A DNA stretch of 35,438 nt from Pseudomonas sp. H9 (GCF_004353925.1 NZ_SMOK01000030.1:1-35438), one strand, 5' to 3'; numbered from the stretch's first letter, positions 8,786-16,984 are shown. The notes: generated by a model not told the origin, from the letters alone. Translations and numbers: made by a program.

Positions 8786-9265
8786 ATGCCTAATAAATCA
8801 ATGCGGATCCTGATTGCCGATGAGCATCCGATGCAGTTGATGCAATTGGAAAAAATGCTCAATGGCATGGGCTATTACCGCATTGCGCCGGTTGAATCCT
8901 TTGAAGACCTGCAGCATCTGGTGCAAGGGGCGTTGCAACCTTTCAATCTGCTGGTAGGCAATATCGATCTTGCCAGCCATGTCGGGGTCGACCTTGAGCG
9001 GTATTGCCAGATGAGTGCGCAGATCCAGCACGCGCTGCTGTATGAGTCCCAGCACTTGAAATTACCTGCCATCCCCAGTGCCCGGCGCGAGGCGGTGAAT
9101 GTCAGCCTGCCGAAAGTACCTGACAACGAAACCCTGCAGAGCTTCATGTCGATCATCGACATGCCAAAAGTTATCGGGCAATTGCCGGGAATAGCGGATC
9201 GCACCGCCCATCCGGGCTTCTCCCAGCGACGGATGGCGTTCCCGCCCTCGATCTTTACCCGCTGA
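8786..9265 (+). CDS. Degenerate CheY-like receiver-domain protein
   Basis: A stand-alone protein of 159 residues resembling a response-regulator receiver domain, without a recognisable DNA-binding or enzymatic output. The first strand and acidic pocket look intact (MRILIADEHP, D12-E13), and a lysine in SLPKVPD fits the beta-5 position. At the end of beta-3, FNLLVGNIDLASHVG puts Asn59 where the phospho-accepting Asp is expected; Asp61 is two residues off. The C-terminal tail after about 125 is basic and probably unstructured. ATG 8768 and ATG 8801 are alternative in-frame starts; none has a strong Shine-Dalgarno. Its function is unknown to me. Confidence 0.7.
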   Translation: MPNKSMRILIADEHPMQLMQLEKMLNGMGYYRIAPVESFEDLQHLVQGALQPFNLLVGNIDLASHVGVDLERYCQMSAQIQHALLYESQHLKLPAIPSARREAVNVSLPKVPDNETLQSFMSIIDMPKVIGQLPGIADRTAHPGFSQRRMAFPPSIFTR

Positions 9266-9369
9266 TCCTGGCCGCAGCGTCCGCACCCTTGGATGCATTT
9301 GTTATCCTGTCGCGTTCGCCGAGGCGCGCCAAGCCGCGCGCTACTGCCTATCGATTGACGGATGCCTCT

Positions 9370-10689
9370 ATGACAGCCACCACGCCTGCGCCAGCGCTAC
9401 GCTTGACGCGCAGTGACCATAAAACGCTGAGCCTGGCAGCATTGGGCGGCGCGTTGGAAATCTACGATTTCATCATCTTCGTGTTTTTTGCCCTCACGCT
9501 CAGCCAGTTGTTCTTTCCGCCGCAGATGCCTGAGTGGCTGCGGCTGTTGCAGAGTTTCGGCATTTTTGTCACCGGCTACCTGGCCAGGCCGCTGGGTGGA
9601 ATCCTGATGGCGCACTTTGCTGATCACCTGGGGCGCAAACAGGTGTTCAGCCTGAGCATCCTGATGATGGCATTGCCCTGCCTGCTGATCGGTGTGATGC
9701 CGACCTATGCCGACATCGGCTACTTTGCCCCGCTTATTTTGTTGGCGCTGCGGATATTTCAGGGTGCTGCAGTCGGGGGCGAAGTCCCCAGTGCTTGGGT
9801 GTTTGTGGCCGAGCATGCACCGCCGGGCCGTCGGGGTTATGCGCTGGGCTTCCTGCAAGCGGGCCTGACCTTCGGTTATCTGCTCGGTGCCCTGACCGCG
9901 ACGGCGTTGGCACAGTTGTTTACCGCGCAGGAGATTCTCGACTACGCCTGGCGCTATCCGTTCCTGTTGGGTGGGGTATTTGGTGTGGTCGGTGTGTGGC
10001 TGCGCCGCTGGTTGAGCGAAACCCCAGTGTTTCTGGCGTTGCGTGAGCGCCGCGAGCAGCCCGTGGCATTTCCGTTGCGTACCGTGCTCAGTGAACATCG
10101 TCGGGCGCTGATGCCGGCGGCACTGCTGACGTGCGTACTGACCTCGGCGGTGGTGGTGTTGGTGGTGATCACGCCAACGGTGATGCAGCAGCGATTCGGG
10201 ATGACTGCCGGGCACACGTTCGCGTTGAGCAGCATGGGGATTGTCTTTCTCAACATTGGTTGTGTGCTGGCTGGTCTGCTGGTTGACCGGATTGGCGCCT
10301 GGCGAGCGCTGATGTTCTACAGTGTGCTATTGCCGCTGGGGATTGGCATCTTGTACGCAAGCCTGGTGGGTGGCTGGCAATGGCCTGGGCTGGCTTATGC
10401 GGTGGCCGGGCTGGCGTGTGGGGTGGTGGGCGTGGTGCCATCAGTGATGGTCGGGTTGTTCCCGGCAGCGGTGCGGGTTTCGGGGATTTCCTTTACCTAC
10501 AACATTGCCTATGCACTGTGGGCCAGTGTGACACCGTTGATGCTGATCGCATTGATGCCATGGAGTCCATGGGTGTGTGTATTGTTCAGTTTGGTCATGG
10601 GCGGGGTGGGGCTGTTGACGGTGATGTACTACGCAGGGCGCCAGCCGGTGGCGTATGCGGAAGAGGCAGGGTGGGAGGTACCGTCTTAA
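9370..10689 (+). CDS. MFS transporter, metabolite:H+ symporter type
   Basis: A 439-residue inner-membrane transporter with about 12 hydrophobic helices. GGILMAHFADHLGRKQ is the G-x-x-x-D-x-x-G-R-K/R loop 2-3 signature of MFS proteins, and the opening LGGALEIYDFIIFVFFA matches the MHS/ProP branch (organic acid or osmolyte uptake with protons). Substrate cannot be told from sequence. The ATG at 9370 follows GACGGAT and removes an unlikely basic extension. It is close to the pyoverdine genes but has no PvdS box and is not an obvious siderophore exporter. A REP cluster follows it. Confidence 0.8.
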   Translation: MTATTPAPALRLTRSDHKTLSLAALGGALEIYDFIIFVFFALTLSQLFFPPQMPEWLRLLQSFGIFVTGYLARPLGGILMAHFADHLGRKQVFSLSILMMALPCLLIGVMPTYADIGYFAPLILLALRIFQGAAVGGEVPSAWVFVAEHAPPGRRGYALGFLQAGLTFGYLLGALTATALAQLFTAQEILDYAWRYPFLLGGVFGVVGVWLRRWLSETPVFLALRERREQPVAFPLRTVLSEHRRALMPAALLTCVLTSAVVVLVVITPTVMQQRFGMTAGHTFALSSMGIVFLNIGCVLAGLLVDRIGAWRALMFYSVLLPLGIGILYASLVGGWQWPGLAYAVAGLACGVVGVVPSVMVGLFPAAVRVSGISFTYNIAYALWASVTPLMLIALMPWSPWVCVLFSLVMGGVGLLTVMYYAGRQPVAYAEEAGWEVPS

Positions 10690-10697
10690 TCACCCTG

Positions 10698-10800
10698 TGT
10701 AGGAGCGGGTTCATCGAGGCGTCGAACAGCCGCGAACACGGGCGAAGCCCGTGCCATTCACTGCGGTGTTTGCTTCGCGGGTGAACCCGCTCCCAAAGGG
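10698..10800. repeat. REP element, extended variant (copy 3a)
   Basis: Inverted arms GGAGCGGGTTCA and TGAACCCGCTCC enclose a second palindrome, CACGGGC-GAA-GCCCGTG. The arms carry the alternative 'TTCGCGGGTGAACCCGCTCCCA' style core. It differs from the other copies and resembles the P. putida 35-bp REP more closely. Confidence 0.75.
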
Positions 10801-10811
10801 TCGGTGTGAAC

Positions 10812-10903
10812 CGAGTGGGAGCGGCGGTGCGGCGACCCGACTTGCCCCACGATAGTGATGAGTCTGGGGAATCGCCATCGCGGTGCAAGCCCGCTCCTAC
10901 CGG
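10812..10903. repeat. REP inverted pair, degenerate (copy 3b)
   Basis: GAGTGGGAGCGG and CCGCTCCTACC flank a diverged middle with CTTGCCCCACGAT and ATCGCGGTGCAAG. It is directly adjacent to copy 3a, making a two-unit REP cluster between the MFS gene and the ETF-QO terminator. Confidence 0.75.
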
Positions 10904-10922
10904 GATAACGCAGTAATCAAAC

Positions 10923-10956
10923 AAAAGCCCCCAGGCCGCAAGGCGAGGGGGCTTTT
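10923..10956. terminator. Bidirectional terminator at the 3' end of ETF-QO
   Basis: A perfect 10-base stem (10923-10932 with 10947-10956) has GC-rich arms flanked by A and T runs on both sides. It can act for the minus-strand ETF-QO gene and for read-through from the MFS gene. Confidence 0.85.
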
Positions 10957-10971
10957 TGTTGGCTGCCTGAC

Positions 10972-12636
10972 TTACATGTTCGGGTAAGTCGGGCCGCCAG
11001 CACCTTCCGGTGTTACCCAAGTGATGTTCTGCGAAGGGTCCTTGATGTCACAGGTCTTGCAGTGCACACAGTTCTGGGCGTTGATCTGGAAGCGTTTTTT
11101 ACCGTCTTCCTGGGTGACGACTTCGTACACGCCAGCCGGGCAGTAGCGCTGCGCCGGTTCGTCGTACAGCGGCAAGTTGGTGCCAATCGGGATGCCCGCG
11201 TCGGTCAGCTTCAAGTGGCAAGGCTGCTCTTCTTCATGGTTGGTGCTGGAGAGGAACACCGAGCTGAGCTTGTCGAAGCTGAGTTTGCCGTCCGGTTTCG
11301 GGTAATCGATTTTCTTCGAGTCAGCCGCCAGCTTCAGGCAGGCGTAGTCAGGCTTGGTGTCGCGCAGGGTGAACGGCAGTTTGCCGCCGAACCAGTTCTG
11401 GTCGACATAGTTGAAGGCTGCACCGAGCATCGGGCCGAACTTGTGCATGGCCGGGCCGAAATTACGGCTGGAGAACAGTTCTTCGTAGAGCCAGCTGGCC
11501 TTGAAGGCGGTGACGTAGCTGTTGAGTTGATCGCCACCTTCGCTACCGGCCAACAGGGCATCGGCCACGGCTTCAGCGGCCAGCATGCCGGACTTCATCG
11601 CGGTATGGCTGCCCTTGATCTTGGCCACGTTCATGGTGCCCAGGTCGCAGCCGATCAGGGCGCCACCGGCGAAGACCATTTTCGGCAGCGAGTTCAGGCC
11701 GCCTTTGGCCAGTGCGCGGGCGCCGTAGCTGATGCGCTTGCCACCTTCGAGGTACTGGCTGATCACCGGGTGGTGCTTGAGGCGCTGGAATTCGTCGAAC
11801 GGCGACAGGAACGGGTTGCTGTAGGACAGGTCGACGATCAAGCCGACAACCACCTGGTTGTTTTCCAGGTGATAGAGGAACGAACCACCGGTGTTGTCTT
11901 TGGCCATGACATCCAGCGGCCAGCCGGCGGTGTGCACCACCAGGCCTTGTTCGTGCTTGGCCGGGTCGATTTCCCAGATTTCTTTCAAGCCGATACCGTA
12001 GTGCTGGACGTCGGACTCGTTGTCGAGGTTGAAGCGTTTGATCAGTTGCTTGCCGATGTGCCCACGGCAGCCTTCGGCGAACAGGGTGTACTTGCCACGC
12101 AGTTCCATGCCGGGGGTGTACAGGCCGTCTTTCGGGTTGCCTTCACGGTCGACACCCAGGTCGCCGGTGATGATCCCGCGGACCACGCCGTTTTCGTCGA
12201 ACAGGGCTTCCTGGGCGGCGAAGCCCGGGTAGATTTCGACGCCCAGGTTCTCGGCCTGCTGGGCCAGCCAGCGGCACAGGTTACCCAGGGAGATAATGTA
12301 GTTGCCTTCGTTGTGCATGGTCTTGGGCACGAACAGGTCGGGGACCTTGACCGAGCTGCCAGCGTCCTTGAGCACGTAGATGTCGTCGCGTTTGACTTCG
12401 GTGTTGAGCGGGGCGCCGAGCTCTTTCCAGTCCGGGAACAGTTCGTTCAGGGCGCGCGGCTCGAAGACTGCGCCGGAGAGGATATGGGCACCGACTTCCG
12501 AGCCTTTCTCAACCACGCAGACGCTGATTTCATTACCGGCTTCGGCGGCCTTCTGCTTCAGTCGGCAGGCGGCGGACAGGCCAGCCGGGCCAGCGCCGAC
12601 AATGACCACGTCGAATTCCATGTATTCGCGTTCCAC
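10972..12636 (-). CDS. etfD: Electron transfer flavoprotein-ubiquinone oxidoreductase
   Basis: A 554-residue membrane-associated iron-sulfur flavoprotein that passes electrons from reduced ETF to ubiquinone. Residues 6-20 hold the FAD dinucleotide fold (FDVVIVGAGPAGLSA). The C-terminus has the [4Fe-4S] ligands in RYCPAGVYE and CVHCKTCDIKDP, as in bacterial and mitochondrial ETF-QO. The start is GTG at 12636 with AGGAGA just upstream (MEREYMEFDVV); the in-frame TTG at 12654 lies before the Shine-Dalgarno. It is divergent from etfB-etfA, its electron donor, and shares their control region. Confidence 0.93.
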   Translation of the reverse strand: MEREYMEFDVVIVGAGPAGLSAACRLKQKAAEAGNEISVCVVEKGSEVGAHILSGAVFEPRALNELFPDWKELGAPLNTEVKRDDIYVLKDAGSSVKVPDLFVPKTMHNEGNYIISLGNLCRWLAQQAENLGVEIYPGFAAQEALFDENGVVRGIITGDLGVDREGNPKDGLYTPGMELRGKYTLFAEGCRGHIGKQLIKRFNLDNESDVQHYGIGLKEIWEIDPAKHEQGLVVHTAGWPLDVMAKDNTGGSFLYHLENNQVVVGLIVDLSYSNPFLSPFDEFQRLKHHPVISQYLEGGKRISYGARALAKGGLNSLPKMVFAGGALIGCDLGTMNVAKIKGSHTAMKSGMLAAEAVADALLAGSEGGDQLNSYVTAFKASWLYEELFSSRNFGPAMHKFGPMLGAAFNYVDQNWFGGKLPFTLRDTKPDYACLKLAADSKKIDYPKPDGKLSFDKLSSVFLSSTNHEEEQPCHLKLTDAGIPIGTNLPLYDEPAQRYCPAGVYEVVTQEDGKKRFQINAQNCVHCKTCDIKDPSQNITWVTPEGAGGPTYPNM

Positions 12637-12760
12637 AGGTTCTCTCCTACTCAAGGCTCATCAGTTTTTCTTTGTTGGTGGGTGGCAGGCGATCATTTTT
12701 AACCGCGCTCAAGCTGTAGCTCGAACGATGACGGACTACACCGCTTTCTCTTGGTCGCGC

Positions 12761-12789
12761 ATTATATCTACACCACTCGGCAGGTCCAA
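12761..12789 (-). promoter_or_regulatory. Sigma-70 promoter of ETF-QO
   Basis: Minus strand: TTGGAC (12789-12784), 17 bases, TATAAT (12766-12761). The -10 is perfect. Transcription would start about 115 bases before the chosen GTG. Confidence 0.75.
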
Positions 12790-12791
12790 TA

Positions 12792-12805
12792 CAAACGTTT
12801 GTTTG
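12792..12805. promoter_or_regulatory. Candidate PsrA operator
   Basis: CAAAC-GTTT-GTTTG fits the PsrA consensus (G/C)AAAC-N2-4-GTTT(G/C). PsrA is a fatty-acid-responsive TetR regulator in pseudomonads, and from memory the etf locus has been reported among its targets in P. aeruginosa. The site abuts the ETF-QO -35 and overlaps the proposed etfB -35, so one repressor could control both sides. Confidence 0.6.
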
Positions 12806-13180
12806 AATTTGCCGCAGGCCAGTAAAATCAAAGACGCACGGCGTGAATCTGACCGATTTGCCGTATTGACCGGATTAGGTGTTACGGTCAAGATACGAGC
12901 GGTTTTGCGCTCGCCGTAGGCTGACCGCCGGATGCAGGTGCACCCCTAAAAACCAGACGTAAAGCAGGGTTGGAGGGCCTTGGCCCGCCTTGTAGTGGAG
13001 TTTACACACCACGACAGAAAATGCCCGATGGTTTTGCTGCTGCACGGTCGAATAAAGACTGCTGGGTCAGGGTTAAATTTTACCGGCTGCAATCGTTTTT
13101 GGAGGTGCCCTTGTACCCACGCGCTATCGCCGGGTTTGCCCCAGGCGACATTCTTTTCACCGGAGAGTAACGAGGAATCC

Positions 13181-13930
13181 ATGAAGGTTCTTGTAGCTGT
13201 CAAACGAGTGGTCGACTATAACGTCAAGGTTCGCGTCAAGGCGGACAACTCCGGCGTCGACCTTGCTAACGTCAAGATGTCCATGAACCCCTTCTGCGAA
13301 ATCGCCGTAGAAGAAGCCGTCCGCCTGAAAGAAAAGGGCGTGGCGAGCGAGATCGTCGTCGTTACCGTCGGCCCGGCCACTGCTCAGGAGCAGCTGCGTA
13401 CTGCCCTGGCACTGGGTGCTGACCGTGCGGTGCTGGTCGAGTCTGCTGAAGAGCTGACTTCGCTGGCCGTCGCCAAACTGCTCAAGGCAGTTGTCGACAA
13501 AGAACAGCCTCAGCTGGTAATCCTTGGCAAACAAGCCATCGACAGCGACAACAACCAGACCGGCCAGATGCTGGCTGCGCTGACCGGTTTCGCCCAAGGC
13601 ACCTTCGCTTCCAAAGTCGAAGTCGCTGGCGACAAAGTCAACGTCACCCGTGAAATCGACGGCGGCCTGCAAACTGTAGCGCTGAACCTGCCTGCGATCG
13701 TCACCACCGACCTGCGCCTGAACGAGCCACGCTATGCGTCGCTGCCGAACATCATGAAGGCCAAGAAGAAGCCGCTGGAGACCGTTACTCCAGATGCGCT
13801 GGGCGTTTCCACTGCCTCGACCAACAAGACCCTGAAAGTTGAAGCTCCAGCTGCTCGCAGCGCGGGTATCAAGGTCAAGTCGGTTGCTGAACTGGTCGAG
13901 AAACTGAAGAACGAGGCGAAGGTAATCTAA
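13181..13930 (+). CDS. etfB: Electron transfer flavoprotein beta subunit
   Basis: A 249-residue subunit of the soluble heterodimeric ETF, which accepts electrons from acyl-CoA and other dehydrogenases. It opens with MKVLVAVKRVVDYNVKVRVK and has the AMP-binding region AVDSDNNQTG-type segment (KQAIDSDNNQTGQM) and the conserved recognition-loop stretch LPAIVTTDLRLNEPRYASLPNIMKAKKK (residues about 170-200). The start at 13181 is set by CGAGGAA upstream; an in-frame upstream extension lacks a ribosome site. Its stop directly abuts the etfA ATG. Confidence 0.95.
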   Translation: MKVLVAVKRVVDYNVKVRVKADNSGVDLANVKMSMNPFCEIAVEEAVRLKEKGVASEIVVVTVGPATAQEQLRTALALGADRAVLVESAEELTSLAVAKLLKAVVDKEQPQLVILGKQAIDSDNNQTGQMLAALTGFAQGTFASKVEVAGDKVNVTREIDGGLQTVALNLPAIVTTDLRLNEPRYASLPNIMKAKKKPLETVTPDALGVSTASTNKTLKVEAPAARSAGIKVKSVAELVEKLKNEAKVI

Positions 13931-14860
13931 ATGACTATCCTGGTTATCGCTGAACACGAAAACGGTGCCGTTGCCCCGGCCACTCTGAACACTGTTGCTG
14001 CTGCCGCCAAAATCGGTGGTGACATCCACGTGCTGGTCGCTGGCCAGAATGTTGGTGGTGTCGCTGAAGCTGCCGCCAAGATCGCTGGCGTTGCCAAGGT
14101 ACTGGTTGCCGATAACGCCGCTTACGCCAACCTGCTGCCAGAAAACGTAGCACCGCTGGTTGCCGAGCTGGGCAAGGGTTACAGCCACGTGCTGGCGCCT
14201 GCTACCTCCAACGGTAAAAACATCCTGCCACGCGTTGCCGCGCAGCTGGACGTTGACCAGATCTCCGAAATCATCTCGGTTGAGTCGGCAGACACCTTCA
14301 AGCGCCCGATCTACGCCGGTAACGCCATTGCCACTGTGCAATCGAACGCTGCCGTCAAAGTCATCACCGTACGTGCCACCGGCTTTGACGCCGTTGCCGC
14401 TGAAGGTGGTTCGGCTGCTGTTGAAGCTGTTGCTGCCGTGCACAACGCTGGCACTTCGGCTTTCGTTGGCGAAGAGCTGGCCAAGTCCGACCGCCCAGAG
14501 CTGACCGCTGCCAAGATCGTCGTTTCCGGCGGCCGTGGCATGCAGAACGGTGACAACTTCAAACACCTGTACGCCCTGGCCGACAAGCTGGGTGCTGCCG
14601 TCGGTGCTTCGCGCGCTGCGGTCGACGCAGGTTTCGTACCGAACGACATGCAGGTCGGTCAGACCGGCAAAATCGTCGCGCCACAGCTGTACATCGCCGT
14701 CGGTATCTCCGGCGCGATCCAGCACCTGGCCGGTATGAAAGACTCCAAAGTGATCGTTGCGATCAACAAGGACGAAGAAGCGCCGATCTTCCAGGTGGCT
14801 GACTACGGCCTGGTTGCTGACCTGTTCGAAGCCGTACCTGAGCTGGAGAAGCTGGTTTAA
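13931..14860 (+). CDS. etfA: Electron transfer flavoprotein alpha subunit
   Basis: A 309-residue FAD-binding subunit of ETF. The N-terminal domain starts MTILVIAEHENG, and the C-terminal FAD domain shows VVSGGRGMQNGDNF, GASRAAVDAGFVPNDMQVG, QTGKIVAPQLYIAVGISGAI and INKDEEAPIFQVADYG, all standard for the family. It is translated immediately after etfB and ends at a strong terminator, so etfB-etfA is a two-gene operon. Confidence 0.96.
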   Translation: MTILVIAEHENGAVAPATLNTVAAAAKIGGDIHVLVAGQNVGGVAEAAAKIAGVAKVLVADNAAYANLLPENVAPLVAELGKGYSHVLAPATSNGKNILPRVAAQLDVDQISEIISVESADTFKRPIYAGNAIATVQSNAAVKVITVRATGFDAVAAEGGSAAVEAVAAVHNAGTSAFVGEELAKSDRPELTAAKIVVSGGRGMQNGDNFKHLYALADKLGAAVGASRAAVDAGFVPNDMQVGQTGKIVAPQLYIAVGISGAIQHLAGMKDSKVIVAINKDEEAPIFQVADYGLVADLFEAVPELEKLV

Positions 14861-14878
14861 TCCAGCCGCTTCACTTAT

Positions 14879-14945
14879 AAAAGAGCCCGGTCCGGGCGGG
14901 TTGTGCAAGCCAGTCTTGCGCAACCCCCGGATCGGGCTTTTTTGT
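14879..14945 (+). terminator. Terminator of etfB-etfA
   Basis: A long imperfect hairpin (AGAGCCCGG...TTGTGCAAG pairing with CTTGCGCAA...ATCGGGCT) is followed by six T residues. It sits 18 bases after the etfA stop. Confidence 0.85.
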
Positions 14946-14974
14946 TTTCAGATGACGGGTTAGGAGTCGGATGC

Positions 14975-15799
14975 ATGGGATGGCTTGGCCGGATGAGCAC
15001 AACGCTGTTGTGCGCGGTGGTGCTGCTACCGACGCAGGTAGTGGCAGCGGGCAAATGTGAGCGTCTGGTGGCTACTGGCAGCCCCGATGCTCCACCGTAT
15101 TCGTGGCGTGACCCGCAAGACCCCAGGCATTTGGTCGGCGCCAGTGTCGATCTGTTCAAGCAGGTGGCCGGTGAGCTGGGTCTGAAAGTTGAAGTGCTCG
15201 ACAGTGGATCGCGCAGCCAGGCGCTGGAAGAAGTGCGCAGCGGCCGAGTTGACCTGCTGATCGACTCGCCGTTCGCAGTCGCTGAACTCACTCGTGTGGA
15301 CTACATTCATCCGTCGCTGCTCAATAACGAGTACGTCGTCTGGACTCGTCATGATTCATCGCTGGTGTATGACACGTTGTCTGACCTGCGCGAGCAGCGT
15401 GGCAGTGTTTCGGAAAAAGCGCGTCTGACCCCGGAATTTTCAGCTTTCGCCAAGAGTCAGTTACAGCTTGAGCCTGCGCAGAACCTGACCCAGGCGTTCC
15501 AGCGGCTGTTATTGGGCCAGGTCGATTATGTGCTGGCTGGGCGATATGCCGGTATGGCCATGGCACAGAGCCTGGGGATGAGCAATGCATTGATCGCGCG
15601 CGGATTGCCGGTAGACCGCCCTGGCCTGTACTTGGCGCTGTCGCATAATTCGGCCTGCAATGACGCGTGGTTGCGCGGACAACTGGCAAAAAAGCTGACA
15701 GAATTGCCGGCCTCCGGCGTGTCCCAAGCGGTACTGCAGCGTAATGTCGAGCGCTGGAAGGCGCAGGTGCAAGCACCGCTGGATGCCCCTAAACAGTAG
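14975..15799 (+). CDS. Periplasmic solute-binding protein, family 3 type
   Basis: A 274-residue exported protein of the bacterial extracellular solute-binding protein family 3 (amino-acid type). It has a signal peptide (residues 1-25, ending VVAAGKC) and the typical opening LVATGSPDAPPYSWRD, then LVGASVDLFKQVAGELGLKVEV and EEVRSGRVDLLIDSPF. There is no adjacent permease or ATPase, so it is not part of a visible ABC importer and may instead be a sensor or accessory binding protein. The ATG at 14975 is eight bases after AGGAG; ATG 14993 is an alternative. It heads a tight unit with two lipoprotein genes. Confidence 0.8.
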   Translation: MGWLGRMSTTLLCAVVLLPTQVVAAGKCERLVATGSPDAPPYSWRDPQDPRHLVGASVDLFKQVAGELGLKVEVLDSGSRSQALEEVRSGRVDLLIDSPFAVAELTRVDYIHPSLLNNEYVVWTRHDSSLVYDTLSDLREQRGSVSEKARLTPEFSAFAKSQLQLEPAQNLTQAFQRLLLGQVDYVLAGRYAGMAMAQSLGMSNALIARGLPVDRPGLYLALSHNSACNDAWLRGQLAKKLTELPASGVSQAVLQRNVERWKAQVQAPLDAPKQ

Positions 15800-15808
15800 G
15801 AAGATTGT

Positions 15809-16162
15809 GTGAGAATTCATTCGCTATTCGCCGCCGTAGCGCTGCTGGCATTGACGGGATGCGCCAATGACCCGGCGCCCAATGAACAGTTGCGTCTGTC
15901 TGAGCAGGCGCTGGAGCAAGCCCGGGCTGTAGGTGCGACCGACGATGTGGCAGAGCTGAAGCTGGCCGAAGACAAAATGGCGCGGGCTCAGGTCAACATG
16001 ACGCATGAAGCCTATCGTGATGCGCGTATGCGTGCCGAACAGGCTGAACTTGATGCGCGCCTGGCCGAGGCGCGGGTCTTGACCAGTAAGAGTAAAGAAC
16101 AGCTGGATCTGTTGCAGTCGCGGGTCAATCGCCTGCGTAAACAGTTGGGGGAGCAGCCGTGA
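15809..16162 (+). CDS. DUF4398-type small lipoprotein
   Basis: A 117-residue lipoprotein: the signal MRIHSLFAAVALLALTGC ends in lipobox LTGC (Cys18). The mature part is almost all charged, Ala/Glu/Arg-rich helix (about residues 26-115) and probably coiled coil, matching the DUF4398 family. GTG start with TAGGAAG upstream. Its stop overlaps the next GTG by four bases (GTGA), and it begins nine bases after the solute-binding protein gene. Likely an envelope partner of the OmpA-like protein. Role unknown. Confidence 0.82.
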   Translation: MRIHSLFAAVALLALTGCANDPAPNEQLRLSEQALEQARAVGATDDVAELKLAEDKMARAQVNMTHEAYRDARMRAEQAELDARLAEARVLTSKSKEQLDLLQSRVNRLRKQLGEQP

Positions 16163-16968
16163 GTTCAATCAAACCTATGGCGGCCTTGCTGTTGCTCGGA
16201 CTCGTTGGCTTGCAGGGCTGTGCCAGTCAGCGCAGCGAGACCGCGCTGGACGAAGCAACGGCGAAATTCCAGACCGTCAAAGACGATTCCAATGTGCTGC
16301 GCAGTGCGCCGCGTGATGTGATTCGTGCAGGCGAGTCGCTGGCGCGGGCCGAACGTTTGTCCAGCTACCTGGGGACGGGTGCCGATGTTCGTCATTATGC
16401 CTACCTGAGTCAGCGTTACAGTGACATTGCCCGTGAGCACAGCAACCTGGTGCTGAACCAAGAGCGCCTGGCCAAGCTTGAGCTGGAGCGGCAGCGCTTG
16501 CAGCTGGCACTGCGTGAGGCCAAGCTCGCCAGTGTGCAGCAGCAAGGCAAGTGGCTGGAGGCACAGATTGTCAGCCTGGCCACCACTCAGAGTGATCGCG
16601 GCCTGGTCATGACGCTGGGCGACGTGCTGTTCGATACCGGGCGCGCGGAACTGAAAAATTCGGCGAGCCGCACCGTGCTCAAGCTCGTGCAGTTTCTGCA
16701 GCTCAACCCCAAGCGTGTAGTGCGCATCGAGGGTTACACCGACAGCACCGGTTCGTCGGACGACAACCTGAAGTTGTCGCGTGACCGGGCTCAGGCGGTG
16801 GCAGACATGCTGGTCGATCTGGGTGTTGATGAAAAGCGTATCCAGGTCGAAGGGTATGGCGATCAGTACCCGGTCGAAGCCAACGCTTCGGAGCGGGGCA
16901 GGGCGCAGAATCGTCGGGTTGAAATCGTGTTTTCCGACGAAAAAGGCCGGCTTGGCGCGGCGCGCTGA
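16159..16968 (+). CDS. OmpA-family lipoprotein with DUF4398-like N-terminal region
   Basis: A 269-residue lipoprotein. Lipobox LQGC lies at about residue 21. Residues 25-145 are a helical DUF4398-like region similar in character to the preceding protein. Residues about 150-260 are an OmpA C-terminal peptidoglycan-binding domain, with GDVLFDTGRAELK, RIEGYTDSTGSSDDNLKLSRDRAQ and NRRVEIVF. The Asp and Arg residues expected to contact diaminopimelate are present. It would tether outer membrane to cell wall. GTG start overlapping the upstream stop indicates coupling. A clean terminator follows. Confidence 0.87.
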   Translation: MSSIKPMAALLLLGLVGLQGCASQRSETALDEATAKFQTVKDDSNVLRSAPRDVIRAGESLARAERLSSYLGTGADVRHYAYLSQRYSDIAREHSNLVLNQERLAKLELERQRLQLALREAKLASVQQQGKWLEAQIVSLATTQSDRGLVMTLGDVLFDTGRAELKNSASRTVLKLVQFLQLNPKRVVRIEGYTDSTGSSDDNLKLSRDRAQAVADMLVDLGVDEKRIQVEGYGDQYPVEANASERGRAQNRRVEIVFSDEKGRLGAAR

Positions 16969-16984
16969 ATACTGAACCTGAAAG

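Larger units (their letters stand above)
12637..13180. other. Divergent control region between ETF-QO and etfB-etfA
   Basis: 544 bases without a credible gene. The left part contains the ETF-QO promoter and a PsrA-like operator, listed separately. A weaker plus-strand -10 (TAAAAT, 12823-12828) sits 18 bases after TTGTTT, which overlaps the operator; if used, the etfB leader would be about 345 bases. A 7-base inverted repeat, TTGACCG-N12-CGGTCAA, lies at 12866-12891. A reading frame running into etfB from 12980 has no start signal or conserved look and is treated as leader. Confidence 0.6.

Noticed and set aside
11062..12702. 546-codon plus-strand frame opposite ETF-QO
   Set aside because: The minus strand encodes an unmistakable ETF-QO with Fe-S and FAD motifs; the plus frame shows no recognisable family.
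12980..13180. N-terminal extension of etfB of 67 residues
   Set aside because: No ribosome site upstream and no similarity to ETF. The strong CGAGGAA and the canonical MKVLVAVKRV start at 13181 decide.
13157..14923. 588-codon minus-strand frame under etfB-etfA
   Set aside because: Spans both etf genes and their terminator on the opposite strand; composition is typical of a shadow frame.
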